From positions 45,611 to 109,610 of the forward strand of contig NZ_LLZI01000124.1 of assembly GCF_001509485.1 (NCBI RefSeq): DNA of 64,000 bases. Direction: 5' to 3'. Below are positions 8,840-16,564 of the stretch, piece after piece (the stretch's first letter is position 1; each line of letters opens with the position of its first letter). The position numbers were made by a program, and so were the translations under genes. Source of the DNA: Streptomyces sp. NRRL F-4489 (GTDB lineage Bacteria; Actinomycetota; Actinomycetes; Streptomycetales; Streptomycetaceae). A model generated the notes under the pieces. It saw only the letters and a list, made by a program, of their open reading frames with translations, had not been told where the DNA came from and did no database searches.

Positions 8840-9584
8840 CGTTGAGGCGCTGCACCTTGGTGCTCAAAATCGCTTGCATTTCGATGATGCGCCTAGGGTC
8901 CGGACGGGGGTGCATCCACTTGTTCTTGGGGTGCATCTGAGCCCGCAACGGCGCGGCTTTCAGAAAGGCACTGAAAGTATGGTCTTCCCACGGGGGTACC
9001 CACGCTCCGGAGCGGCATACGAAGCAGGCTGAGAAGGCGACCGGAGGCGGCACGCCGTCGTCAATAGACATGGCCACTTCTACTAGCGGCTCTTCGGTCG
9101 GGCGGTCCAGTGACTCACGCCATGGCGGAAAGTGGACGTGTAGCTCGGCGCCTGCCCACGCATGGGCCAACATCCAATTTTCGCACCGGATCCCGTCGCC
9201 GCTAGCCTTCCACTCTTCGAAGCTCGCGTGATTGAGCTTGCACCCCGCATCATGGTGCGCGTCGTACAGGTGGATCGTGTCCCACGAGCCTTCACCGCCC
9301 ACGTCGCTTGGCCATAGATGCCCCGCCCACGCGTTGCTGTCTGCGTAGATCAACGGAGCCCCGTCCGTGAACCAGAACCGCCCCCAGAACCCGCCCCAGC
9401 CGCTCGCGGTGGGCAGCGGGACTCCGGCTTCGCTGAATCGCTTGGCGCGTTCCACCCACACAACTTCGGTGTGATGTTCGTCTTCGGCCACAGGCCATCC
9501 GTACAGCTCCGGGTGGGAGCCCATGGGAGCGCCAGCGTCCGGGTTGGGGAAGAAGAAGTCCCAGTCAACGACGAGCAGATGCAT
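8835..9584 (-). CDS. Arginase-like (UPF0489-like) predicted metallohydrolase, copy A
   Basis: 249 residues. Conserved blocks in order are VVDWDFFFPNP near the N-terminus, YADSNAWAG, LYDAHHDAGC, CENWMLAH and HFPPWR. DAHHD resembles the metal-binding DAHxD motif of arginase-fold enzymes, and the N-terminal DWD could provide further acidic ligands. A paralogue of nearly equal length and the same block order lies at 54013-54792 on the other strand. Substrate unknown. The gene is flanked by hairpins at both ends, so it is probably a stand-alone cargo gene. Confidence 0.45.
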   Translation of the reverse strand: MHLLVVDWDFFFPNPDAGAPMGSHPELYGWPVAEDEHHTEVVWVERAKRFSEAGVPLPTASGWGGFWGRFWFTDGAPLIYADSNAWAGHLWPSDVGGEGSWDTIHLYDAHHDAGCKLNHASFEEWKASGDGIRCENWMLAHAWAGAELHVHFPPWRESLDRPTEEPLVEVAMSIDDGVPPPVAFSACFVCRSGAWVPPWEDHTFSAFLKAAPLRAQMHPKNKWMHPRPDPRRIIEMQAILSTKVQRLNG

Positions 9585-9623
9585 TCGGTTACCTCCTCGG
9601 GGGGCAGCTTAGCGGCAGACAGC

Positions 9624-9662
9624 ACTGCCCCCGACCGCAACTTGCCAGCGGCCGGGGGCAGT
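9624..9662 (-). terminator. Hairpin terminator
   Basis: ACTGCCCCCG at 9624-9633 pairs with CGGGGGCAGT at 9653-9662. It lies downstream of tiny minus-strand ORFs and upstream of the arginase-like gene. Confidence 0.6.
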
Positions 9663-9669
9663 TGATCAC

Positions 9670-9762
9670 TCAGGCGTTCTGGAAGTGACCAGGGCTTCCG
9701 CTGCCGCCCTGGCCGTCGCCGTCCTCAACGTCGGTATTATCCGACCCCGTGGCCGCCGTCAT
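9670..9762 (-). CDS. Tiny ORF, 30 residues, uncertain
   Basis: ATG 9762, preceded by GGCGAGG, encodes an Asp/Gly/Ser-rich peptide ending GHFQNA. It partly overlaps the next tiny ORF. It could be real or chance; the only support is the ribosome-site-like sequence and the terminator just downstream. Confidence 0.25.
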   Translation of the reverse strand: MTAATGSDNTDVEDGDGQGGSGSPGHFQNA

Positions 9763-9814
9763 CCTCGCCGCCGTGCGCGGCGGCATTCCTCTCCAGTGCT
9801 TCCTTGAGGGTCAC
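9737..9814 (-). CDS. Tiny ORF, 25 residues, uncertain
   Basis: GTG 9814 with GGGAAGG upstream encodes MTLKEALERNAAAHGG and a short His/Gly tail. The amphipathic start looks protein-like. No more can be said. Confidence 0.3.
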   Translation of the reverse strand: MTLKEALERNAAAHGGEDDGGHGVG

Positions 9815-10015
9815 AGGCGTTTGCCTTCCCAAGAAATTCGATTCGAGGAGTTTCCCCGGATCGTGGTGCACCTGCTGGCCCGGCCGCCTGATGGCCGGGG
9901 GCTTGCCCGCCCCCGTCGAGACTCTCGCCCCGGGTGGGGGAATGCGATTGTCTGCGACGGGTAGCGGAGTTTAAAGAGGCGTTATTGGCCATTCACGGCG
10001 CACCGCCAGAGGTTT
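9815..10015. other. Non-coding stretch
   Basis: No convincing gene. A GC-rich hairpin near 9885-9905 (CCCGGCC / GGCCGGG type) may terminate the small gene to its right. A 77-residue minus-strand ORF crossing this stretch has no protein-like composition and runs through that hairpin. Confidence 0.4.
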
Positions 10016-10171
10016 TCACGTTCCGTACCAGCGCCCCTCCTTCTGGCCGCGCTCATCGAGGTTCTGCGACACCATCGCCTGTCGCTCCTTGGCGTTTTGA
10101 GTGCCAGCCACCTCCGAGTCCCGGTTGCGCCGCTCTTTAGCGGCCTTGATGGTGTGTTTTGCTTTCGACAC
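10016..10171 (-). CDS. Small basic protein, 51 residues
   Basis: GTG 10171 with GAGAGG upstream. Lys/Arg-rich helical sequence (SKAKHTIKAAKERRNRD) ending in GRWYGT. Likely a small phage protein that may bind nucleic acid, judging only by charge. Confidence 0.55.
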   Translation of the reverse strand: MSKAKHTIKAAKERRNRDSEVAGTQNAKERQAMVSQNLDERGQKEGRWYGT

Positions 10172-10266
10172 TGCTTTTCCTCTCTTTCATCGGGCCCGTC
10201 CCACTAGTCCACCGTTGTTTGGGATGGCGGGCCGGGGTACGGATCCGGCAACGGCGCTAACGACCG

Positions 10267-10422
10267 CTATTTCCCGGACTGCCTGTCGGCAATCTCCTGT
10301 GCAGATTGCGCAGCCGCATCACGTACCGCCGGAGGGAGACTCTCATCTCCGGCTGCCTGACTCAGGCTTTTGATACTGGCGATGTCGTTGAAAAACTCGT
10401 CGTCGTCATTCTGCTTGCCCAT
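10267..10422 (-). CDS. Small acidic protein, 51 residues
   Basis: ATG 10422 with AGAGGTGAC upstream. Starts MGKQNDDDEFFNDIASI and is helical throughout. No family recognised. It is adjacent to and opposite in charge to the basic 51-residue protein downstream; a pairing between them is speculative. Confidence 0.55.
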   Translation of the reverse strand: MGKQNDDDEFFNDIASIKSLSQAAGDESLPPAVRDAAAQSAQEIADRQSGK

Positions 10423-10506
10423 GTCACCTCTTTTGAAATCGTTTCAGGTTTCTTACCGGACGAACGCAGGAGCGTAGCGACCGGCGGCACACATGCGGGA
10501 GTAGTC

Positions 10507-10752
10507 TCACGACTGTATGCCGCGGGTAGCTACCGTCCATGCTTCGGCCAGCATTCCGTACCTCCGCACTCGAAATCGATATTTCTCCGATTCGGCGGCT
10601 GTCGCATGCCGACACTGGTCGGGGTCCGCGTCCCATTCTTCCCCAAGGCCAGTTGATTCATCCACCAGCGTCGGAATACCGTCTCGGAAGTCCGTGACGC
10701 GGGCAACGGTTTTTCGGCCTTCATCAAACACTATGCTGCCGACCTTCCACAT
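10507..10752 (-). CDS. Hypothetical small protein, 81 residues
   Basis: MWKVGSIVFDEGRKTVARV opens a short beta-rich domain (SH3-like strand pattern), followed by a basic helical C-terminus. Probably a soluble phage protein; no family recognised. Confidence 0.5.
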   Translation of the reverse strand: MWKVGSIVFDEGRKTVARVTDFRDGIPTLVDESTGLGEEWDADPDQCRHATAAESEKYRFRVRRYGMLAEAWTVATRGIQS

Positions 10753-10823
10753 CGCGCACCTCCCAGAAGAGAAATGAGTGTGTCAGGAGAAGGAGTGCTC
10801 ACCCTTGGGCCGAGTGTTTCGGA

Positions 10824-11138
10824 TCAGGGACTTATCCCCTCAACGCTTTGGCGCTGTTTCGATCGAGCAGCCGCACTCCGCTCCAACGCCTCCGCATAGC
10901 CCCTCTGCATTTCTTCGCTTCGTCGCCCTCTTCGTAATTGAACGCCCGCCGCCAGCAACATTCTGTGCACGAAGTCACGTGACCGCCCAGTCGCACCCAC
11001 TAGAATTGGGAAAGAGGCTCCCGCATCGTAGTGCCGCTTCAAAGCGTCGCGGACCTGCACCTTTTGCTTGGGAGTCAGCCGCTGCCGCGGATCCAATCTC
11101 GGTATCTCTGGCAATTCAGCCTCGCCCGTCAGACTCAC
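10824..11138 (-). CDS. Helix-turn-helix protein
   Basis: 104 residues from GTG 11138, chosen because GGGGAGGAGCGAGGGGAC lies directly upstream. The centre, YDAGASFPILVGATGRSRDF, followed by VHRMLLAAGVQLR, is a resolvase/homeodomain-like helix-turn-helix of the sort common in actinobacterial small regulators. It overlaps the neighbouring helix-turn-helix gene by 23 nt. Probably DNA-binding. Confidence 0.6.
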   Translation of the reverse strand: MSLTGEAELPEIPRLDPRQRLTPKQKVQVRDALKRHYDAGASFPILVGATGRSRDFVHRMLLAAGVQLRRGRRSEEMQRGYAEALERSAAARSKQRQSVEGISP

Positions 11139-11337
11139 GTCCCCTCGCTCCTCCCCTACCACGGATCTTTACGCCCCAACCGACGAGCGTGCCCTTCAGC
11201 CAGTACTCACTGACCTGGAAATCACTGGCGATCTTATTAAGCGGCTCCCCGCCGTCGTACCGATTGACCACTTCAGCCTTACTGCGTCGTACAGTCTGCC
11301 GCGCTTCTTCGACCTCTTTTTGAGTCCGCCGCGCCAT
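11116..11337 (-). CDS. Small helix-turn-helix protein
   Basis: 73 residues. NRYDGGEPLNKIASDFQVSE, followed by YWLKGTLVGWGVKIRGRG, has the same helix-turn-helix pattern as the protein encoded just downstream, so the two may be diverged paralogues acting together. The ATG follows directly on the TAG of the previous gene. Confidence 0.6.
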   Translation of the reverse strand: MARRTQKEVEEARQTVRRSKAEVVNRYDGGEPLNKIASDFQVSEYWLKGTLVGWGVKIRGRGGARGRESDGRG

Positions 11338-11631
11338 CTACCCATCTCCCAACGTCGCATAGCTGCGGTACCGGCGGGTGTGGCACCTCGTACAAGAACT
11401 CCGGCCGCCATCGTCGGTCTCCCAACGGCACGGCTTTTCAGCTGAGTCTGTCGGGCCGTCGTATCTCAGTACGCAGATGTGACCCGCAAGACCGTGCGCG
11501 GCAATCAGTCCTCTCCAGTACCGACCCACCCCTACGTCACGAGAGAAATCCCTCTCGGCCTGAAGCGCTAGAGCTAACCACCCTTGGCACGTCTCACATT
11601 TACCGGAACCCTTACCCCGAGCCACTGCCAT
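11338..11631 (-). CDS. Cys-rich small protein
   Basis: 97 residues from ATG 11631. CETCQG near the N-terminus and CTRCH near the C-terminus could bind zinc. Function unknown. A longer start at 11679 would overlap the previous gene by 41 nt. Confidence 0.5.
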   Translation of the reverse strand: MAVARGKGSGKCETCQGWLALALQAERDFSRDVGVGRYWRGLIAAHGLAGHICVLRYDGPTDSAEKPCRWETDDGGRSSCTRCHTRRYRSYATLGDG

Positions 11632-11638
11632 CCCCCGG

Positions 11639-12028
11639 TCACTTGGCAGACGCCTGATTTTCTTCACACTCGTCTTCATCTATGCAGGCGGGCGTGATAT
11701 TTACAGCGCCGGTGTAGTCGTCGTGGTAAATCCAGACCTCAATCTGGTCGTACCGCCGTGGCACATGACAAACCGCACACCGAAAAATCGCTGGGTCGTC
11801 ACCGAGCGCTGCCTCACACTTAGCGTCACAGAGTTTTGCAGCATCGTATTTAGAACTCTGACACCAGCTACGAACCGTGCACTGGGCCAGGTCCAGGCAA
11901 CTCATTGTCAGTGCTTTTCGATAGTCCGTCATAAACCGGGAAATTCCGAGACGACTGATGGGGACTAGACAGGTACAGAACCAGCAAGAATACAGAACAC
12001 TCCCCTGGACATCCCAATCGTCACCCAT
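11639..12028 (-). CDS. Cys-rich small protein
   Basis: 129 residues from ATG 12028, with GGGGGACGG upstream. Nine or more cysteines, including CWFC, CDAKC and CAVC, then an acidic tail. Possible zinc-binding protein; no family recognised. Confidence 0.5.
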   Translation of the reverse strand: MGDDWDVQGSVLYSCWFCTCLVPISRLGISRFMTDYRKALTMSCLDLAQCTVRSWCQSSKYDAAKLCDAKCEAALGDDPAIFRCAVCHVPRRYDQIEVWIYHDDYTGAVNITPACIDEDECEENQASAK

Positions 12029-12042
12029 CACCGTCCCCCTAC

Positions 12043-12168
12043 CTACGAGCCCGACTTCTGATACCCCGACCCCTTGCAAGACCGACAAATAATGGTCACG
12101 ACTTTCCCTCGCTGAATAGTGATGATCCGCTTTTTGCCCTCACATTCCTTGCAGAACTCGACCTTCAC
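12043..12168 (-). CDS. 41-residue zinc-ribbon-like protein
   Basis: GTG 12168 begins MKVEFCKECEGKKRIITI. Two CxxC pairs (CKEC and CRSC, each followed by a Gly-containing turn as in DnaJ-type zinc repeats) fit a single zinc ribbon. It overlaps the end of the upstream gene by 29 nt in another frame. Confidence 0.55.
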   Translation of the reverse strand: MKVEFCKECEGKKRIITIQRGKVVTIICRSCKGSGYQKSGS

Positions 12169-12550
12169 TCCATGCCCCTCTTTTCTCTTCGTCGTGCTCG
12201 TACGGACAGGCAGAGCCTGTACGAGGACATGCGATCAACGCGATGTGCACGTACTTCTCTCGGTCAGAGACGTATTGGGTCATGACATCTTGTCCCGCCC
12301 ACATACGGCTCCGCGCAGTCTCTTCGAATGCGGACGCCTCAATTCCACGAGGATCTGGCCTGTAGACACTGAGCCGCTCCATGTACCACTTAATAGCAGC
12401 ATGAGGGTCATCAAATCTTCCCGCGTGCAGCTCATGCGGCTTTTTGAGCCATTCCCCTCGGACCATTGGGGGTACCGCGATCGAGGAGTCGCGGCGTTCT
12501 TCGGCGCTAGGCAAAAAATGCCCGGACCAGATGTATCCGTGGTAGTGCAT
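12140..12550 (-). CDS. Hypothetical protein, 136 residues
   Basis: ATG 12550 lies after TAGGTGGAGTA. MHYHGYIWSGHFLPSAEE and AIKWYMERLSVYRP are the recognisable stretches; the sequence is soluble. It is the downstream member of the chain of coupled small genes that begins with the HATPase gene. Confidence 0.5.
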   Translation of the reverse strand: MHYHGYIWSGHFLPSAEERRDSSIAVPPMVRGEWLKKPHELHAGRFDDPHAAIKWYMERLSVYRPDPRGIEASAFEETARSRMWAGQDVMTQYVSDREKYVHIALIACPRTGSACPYEHDEEKRGAWSEGRVLQGM

Positions 12551-12558
12551 TACTCCAC

Positions 12559-12657
12559 CTAGAGATATCCGTGCCGAGAGATAATTTCGCTCACCACGAA
12601 GCTCACCAACAGCCAGAGGAAAATCACGACGAGACACCCGACCCCGATGTACGTCAC
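12559..12657 (-). CDS. 32-residue membrane peptide
   Basis: GTG 12657 overlaps the upstream stop in a GTGA junction, the same coupling used by the three genes before it. The peptide is one hydrophobic helix (GVGCLVVIFLWLLVSFVVSE) with a short basic end. A longer reading from ATG 12729 would overlap the upstream gene by 76 nt, so the short form is preferred. Possible membrane anchor or regulator of the whiJ-like set. Confidence 0.5.
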   Translation of the reverse strand: MTYIGVGCLVVIFLWLLVSFVVSEIISRHGYL

Positions 12658-13214
12658 CGAGGCACAAGGCTCAGTGCTCGATGCACCCTGGCCCTCAGCA
12701 GATTGTCCAGGCTCAGGAGAGGTGTCCATCTGCGCACTGCCGGAATCCCTATCGGCACCTGCGAGGACAGGGTGCGGAACAGGAAATGGACGGTGTAGAC
12801 GACCTGAGCGGGGAGGCATTTCTCCGGATTCGCACGCACACGGCTAACATCGATCAACAGGGGGCACCGATCCTTCGGGGCCACCCAGACCTGATCCAGC
12901 CCGGTCGACCCCACCAATGAGCTGTACGTCAGCGAAAGAAGGTCTTCCGCATCGCACTCGGCCATCGCGACGAATTCCTGGTGCATGACCCAGTCCCGTA
13001 TCCCGACGTCCCAGAAATGAAGGACCGCCTGGAACTCGTTGACCACCACTGCCGACACCACGATGATCGGACACTGCTCACAGGCCGCATCCCCACCATC
13101 GGCATGCCGATGAGACTCCAACGCCTCCACCAACACGCTGAGCCGGTCTCCCTCGTGAGGGTGGGCCGCCAGATAGCTCTCGACGGCCGTCGCCAACAGG
13201 CACCGCATGCTCAT
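12654..13214 (-). CDS. Degenerate Nudix-like protein
   Basis: 186 residues from ATG 13214 (ATGA overlap). CPIIVVSAVVVNEFQAVLHF matches the first strands of Nudix hydrolases, and PLLIDVSRVRANPEKCLPAQ matches a late conserved segment. The catalytic box between them (G..E..REU.EE.GU) is absent. It is therefore probably not an enzyme and may bind a nucleotide ligand. Belongs to the coupled operon with the HATPase. Confidence 0.5.
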   Translation of the reverse strand: MSMRCLLATAVESYLAAHPHEGDRLSVLVEALESHRHADGGDAACEQCPIIVVSAVVVNEFQAVLHFWDVGIRDWVMHQEFVAMAECDAEDLLSLTYSSLVGSTGLDQVWVAPKDRCPLLIDVSRVRANPEKCLPAQVVYTVHFLFRTLSSQVPIGIPAVRRWTPLLSLDNLLRARVHRALSLVPR

Positions 13215-13567
13215 GGAGCCACCTCCAGCAGCAGACACGGGATGTCGAGCCGGAGACAAGAGACTTCGCGCACGCGCCCCACCACCCAAAAAGACGGGCC
13301 CTTCCCCACTGTGTCGTACGGCGCCGAGGTATACCCATCGAGCCATTCACCTCGCCTGCCGAGCGAGGCTCGGAGCCCGCGAATCACTGGTCGCCGAGCC
13401 TCGCTCGGCAGGCCACTCAGCAGCTCCTGCACGACCGCGTCGAGCCACAGCAGCGCTTCCTTCGGGGAGTCGAGGACCAGCTCGTGGCGCACAGCGCAGG
13501 GCGCAGTAGAGAGGCGGCTGACCACCGCGGCCAAGTAACGCGGCGTCACCTCGGTCGGAATACTCAT
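13211..13567 (-). CDS. Hypothetical protein in whiJ/abaA-like operon
   Basis: 118 residues from ATG 13567, overlapping the HATPase stop (ATGA). Helical N-terminal half (SPKEALLWLDAVVQELL), then a beta-rich end. Its coding sequence contains a perfect 19-bp inverted repeat at 13355-13412. No family recognised. Confidence 0.5.
   Translation of the reverse strand: MSIPTEVTPRYLAAVVSRLSTAPCAVRHELVLDSPKEALLWLDAVVQELLSGLPSEARRPVIRGLRASLGRRGEWLDGYTSAPYDTVGKGPSFWVVGRVREVSCLRLDIPCLLLEVAP
13355..13412. repeat. Perfect 19-bp inverted repeat inside a gene
   Basis: CCTGCCGAGCGAGGCTCGG at 13355-13373 is exactly complementary to 13394-13412, with a 20-nt spacer. The length is well beyond that expected by chance inside coding sequence. 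Confidence 0.85.
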
Positions 13568-13998
13568 GCGGAGCACCTCGCCAAGGAGCGCCGCCCTTCA
13601 GGCAACTCTGCCGGTGCGATGAGTGTGGCGCAGACGTCCTTGCCGTTCTCCACCGGTATGGCCTCCCACTTGTCGGAGAGCTGCTCGACGATGCGCATCC
13701 CCCGACCTCCAAGAGACGCCCACCCAGGGTCGGCGAGCACCGGGAGTTCGGAGGACCGATCGCGCACCGTGATGAAAAGGGACTGGCCTTCTACCGCAAG
13801 CGTGAGCACCGCGTATCCGTCCGCATGGTGCAGAACGTTCGTCAGAAGCTCGGTCACCACCGCCTCGGCAGGCTCCGCGAGAGCCTCCAGCTCCCACCGG
13901 CGCACGTAGGACGCGACCAGCTTGCGGACGGACCGGAGCCGCGCCGGGTCGACGTTGAAGGCGAGCTTGAACCGCTCCTGGCGCATGATTTGACACAT
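13564..13998 (-). CDS. GHKL ATPase-fold (anti-sigma-like) protein
   Basis: 144 residues from ATG 13998, with GGGAGG upstream. HATPase_c_2 features: N box VVTELLTNVLHHA, G1-like VRDRSSELP and G2-like GGRGMRIVEQL. Such proteins sit beside XRE/DUF397 pairs in Streptomyces whiJ and abaA-type clusters, where they are thought to modulate development or secondary metabolism. It is divergent from the XRE gene across a 207-nt promoter region. Confidence 0.75.
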   Translation of the reverse strand: MCQIMRQERFKLAFNVDPARLRSVRKLVASYVRRWELEALAEPAEAVVTELLTNVLHHADGYAVLTLAVEGQSLFITVRDRSSELPVLADPGWASLGGRGMRIVEQLSDKWEAIPVENGKDVCATLIAPAELPEGRRSLARCSA

Positions 13999-14205
13999 AG
14001 TCAGCGACCTCCCTAGGTCAACCGCCGCTGGAGCCCGCCCAGGTGGCCAAGACAGGGACCATCAAGTCGCGGCAGTGAGGCCATGGTTGCTTGCGAGCAA
14101 CATTTCTCGCAAGCTCTCTCACTAGAAAGAGTGCCGACGAGCAAGATTGGCATATGCCAAGCGCTCCACAGCCGGTACCCTGCGTGGTTACGGGAGGTAG
14201 ACGGG
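13999..14205. promoter_or_regulatory. Divergent promoter region between HATPase and XRE genes
   Basis: 207 nt separating oppositely oriented starts. No clear -35/-10 pair could be assigned by eye. XRE regulators of this type usually act on such shared regions. Confidence 0.4.
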
Positions 14206-15096
14206 ATGACTGACGCACAACCAAACGTGCATCGGCGCCGACTCGGCTTGGCGCTCAGGGCCCTACGTAAGCGGGTCACCCTTCCCGACAGGGAGGACGG
14301 GGCCCTCACCCTCGCTGATGCAGCCGAGATGATAGGGCTGGCAGGGCAGTCCGCACTGAGCAAGATCGAGAGCGGCAAGCAGCGAGTGCCACTCAGTACC
14401 CTGCCGAGCTACTTCGCGGCATACGGAGTCGACGACCCCGCTGTCCAAGAGGAGTTGCGGACGCTCGCTACCCTCGCGTCAAGCGGCAAACGGTCAAATC
14501 TGCTCAACCAGTTCAAAGGGCCCCTGCCCGACCCCTTCGCGGAGTATCTGCACCTGGAGGAGCTGGCACACAAGAGCGAGGTGTATACCCTGATCATCCC
14601 CGGCCTCCTCCAGCACACGGAGTACGCCGAGGCGATCATTCGGCGCAGTCGTCAGTGGGAGTCCAACCGAGAGATCCGAAACTACGTCAACCTGCGGCTG
14701 GAGCGTCAACGTGCTCTGCACAGGGATGATCCCCTTCAGCTCTGGTGCATCATCGATGAGGCCGCCCTACACCGCAAGGTTGGCGGCCCGGAGGTGATGA
14801 AGGCCCAACTCCAGCACCTGGTGGACCTCTCGGACGAGCACCCGCACGTCACCATCCAGGTGCTGCCATTCGAGGCCGGACCGCATGCTGGTATCGACGG
14901 GGCCTTCACTCTCCTACACTTCCCAGCAGGGCCGCCTGTCGTGGTGGTCGAGCCGATGACGACTCACCTCTACCTGGAGGACGACAGCGACCTCGGACGC
15001 TATGAGACCTGCATCAGCCACTTGAAGGCTGAGGCGCTCGACCCGGACAGCAGCCGCCAGTTCATCATCAAACTGATCAAGGAAAAATACCTATGA
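14206..15096 (+). CDS. XRE-family regulator with DUF5753 domain (whiJ-like)
   Basis: 296 residues from ATG 14206 behind GGGAGG. The N-terminal helix-turn-helix (LADAAEMIGLAGQSALSKIE) is followed by the long DUF5753-type domain containing VYTLIIPGLLQHTEYAEAII and ITIQVLPFEAGPHA-like strands. These proteins pair with small DUF397 proteins; the next gene is one and overlaps its stop. Known relatives regulate development in Streptomyces; here it may be a cargo regulator or sense the host state. Confidence 0.85.
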   Translation: MTDAQPNVHRRRLGLALRALRKRVTLPDREDGALTLADAAEMIGLAGQSALSKIESGKQRVPLSTLPSYFAAYGVDDPAVQEELRTLATLASSGKRSNLLNQFKGPLPDPFAEYLHLEELAHKSEVYTLIIPGLLQHTEYAEAIIRRSRQWESNREIRNYVNLRLERQRALHRDDPLQLWCIIDEAALHRKVGGPEVMKAQLQHLVDLSDEHPHVTIQVLPFEAGPHAGIDGAFTLLHFPAGPPVVVVEPMTTHLYLEDDSDLGRYETCISHLKAEALDPDSSRQFIIKLIKEKYL

Positions 15097-15320
15097 AGAA
15101 GTCGGTCGACCTCACGAACGCTGTGTGGACGAAGAGCGACTACAGCAACGGCAGTGGCGCTAATTGCGTCGAGGTCGCCTTCGTTGACGGATTCGTAGCC
15201 ATCCGTGATTCCAACGACGCGGACGACCCCACCATCAAGCCGACGATCGTCTCGGAACAGGACTACCGGTTCTTTACTCGCAGCATTCAGGAGGGCCAGG
15301 AGGGCCTCCTTCTGCCGTGA
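15093..15320 (+). CDS. DUF397 protein
   Basis: 75 residues. NAVWTKSDYSNGSGANCVEV, VAIRDSNDADDP and a C-terminal YRFFTRSIQ are the DUF397 signature. ATG 15093 overlaps the XRE stop (ATGA). The family almost always partners an adjacent XRE/DUF5753 regulator. Confidence 0.9.
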   Translation: MKKSVDLTNAVWTKSDYSNGSGANCVEVAFVDGFVAIRDSNDADDPTIKPTIVSEQDYRFFTRSIQEGQEGLLLP

Positions 15321-15332
15321 GGAATCTCTAGG

Positions 15333-15371
15333 AACACAAAAACCCCAGGGCTCGCCTGGGGTTTTTGTGTT
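15333..15371. terminator. Bidirectional terminator
   Basis: A 17-bp perfect hairpin ending in T5 on one side and beginning with A5 on the other. It lies between the convergent DUF397 and capsid genes. Confidence 0.9.
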
Positions 15372-15389
15372 CCTCTCGAAGATGCGGAA

Positions 15390-16373
15390 TCAGTTCGTCT
15401 CGATCGTCACTACGGACTGATCCGTAATCATCCCCATGCCGTAGATGCTGTACCACGCTAGAGCGTGCTCTCGGCCAAAATCGAGCACACCGCCGTCGCG
15501 GAGTTCGACCGGCAGCGAGATCGCATGGCCGAAGGCGTTGTCCCCGATCATTGAGGACTGGTAGACGGTCTTGCCGTCCTTGTTCGTGACCTGGCGGACC
15601 TGTGTGGTCTCGATGAAAATGACGTCGTCGATTCGGCCGATTTCCCCCAGAGAGAAATTCCCAGGGGACGCGTATTTGGTCGCCTCGATCCAGCTGGGGT
15701 CCTCACGCAGCCACCGGCTCTGGTGCGGGTGCACGAAGCACACGTAGGTATCGCCGAGCCTCGGGATGTTCTTCGAGGCAAGTGTCTCGACGCCATCCTT
15801 GACGACGGCCGAGGTGAAAAAGTGCTCGGTGAGACCGTCTCGACCGACAGCGTTCTGTCCCTTGTCATAGGGTGACATGTTCGTGATCGGCTGCCCCGGC
15901 TTGAACTTATCACGGCCGTAAAGAACGCTCGTCGCGCCCAGAAGGACATCGCGGCACTGGCCGTCCAGGTACATCGCCATATTCCGGCCCAGCAGACGGC
16001 TGGCGCTCGCCATGACGTCGTCGAAAGAAGCGTTCAGCAGCAGCTCCGAGACCGCGACGGCGGCTCCGTGCTCCGCGACCGTAATCGAAAACTGGCTCGC
16101 GGAAAGGGCCTGGGTTTCCATGCGGACACCCTCAACAAGCTGCCGCGCTCCCTCCAGGTTGTTGTACCGCATAAAATTGATCTGAAGCCCCGGCGCGACC
16201 CCGAGTTCGGTCTTCTTCACAGCGAACTGCTCGTAGCGCAAGATCGGCATCGACTGGAACAGGATTTCCTTGCTCCAGATGGTCTGGATAGCCGGGGTCA
16301 GCTGAGTGTTGGAGCCAGGGTAGGCAGTCGGGTTCGCACCGAGCTGGCCAGTACCAGTGATCGCAGATGGCAT
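15390..16373 (-). CDS. Major capsid protein
   Basis: 327 residues. The N-terminal TPAIQTIWSKEILFQSMPIL and LRYEQFAVKKTELGVAPGLQ, and the central DVLLGATSVLYGRDKF, fit the HK97-fold N4-gp56/coat-like group. It is the third gene after portal and scaffold in transcription order, the normal capsid position, and does not carry a visible protease. Confidence 0.8.
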   Translation of the reverse strand: MPSAITGTGQLGANPTAYPGSNTQLTPAIQTIWSKEILFQSMPILRYEQFAVKKTELGVAPGLQINFMRYNNLEGARQLVEGVRMETQALSASQFSITVAEHGAAVAVSELLLNASFDDVMASASRLLGRNMAMYLDGQCRDVLLGATSVLYGRDKFKPGQPITNMSPYDKGQNAVGRDGLTEHFFTSAVVKDGVETLASKNIPRLGDTYVCFVHPHQSRWLREDPSWIEATKYASPGNFSLGEIGRIDDVIFIETTQVRQVTNKDGKTVYQSSMIGDNAFGHAISLPVELRDGGVLDFGREHALAWYSIYGMGMITDQSVVTIETN

Positions 16374-16522
16374 ATCGTGTCCTCCTGGTGTAGACGATAA
16401 AGACCGGTCTTACGCTCTAACTGGCACACCGTGTCTGGATCCGCCAAGGCGTACGCTGCCGTCCAGATTTAGTGTGATCGGCCCGCGGAATAATCTGTTA
16501 CCCGAATAGGTACAAACACAAG

Positions 16523-16557
16523 GACACCCACCTCTCATGAACAGAAAGATGGGTGTC
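16523..16557 (-). terminator. Hairpin between scaffold and capsid genes
   Basis: GACACCCA and TGGGTGTC form 8-bp arms. A partial terminator or processing site here could raise the ratio of capsid to scaffold transcripts. Confidence 0.45.
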
Positions 16558-16564
16558 ATATTCT

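Noticed and set aside
9759..9992. 77-residue minus-strand ORF
   Set aside because: Low-complexity composition and passage through a GC hairpin; no ribosome site.
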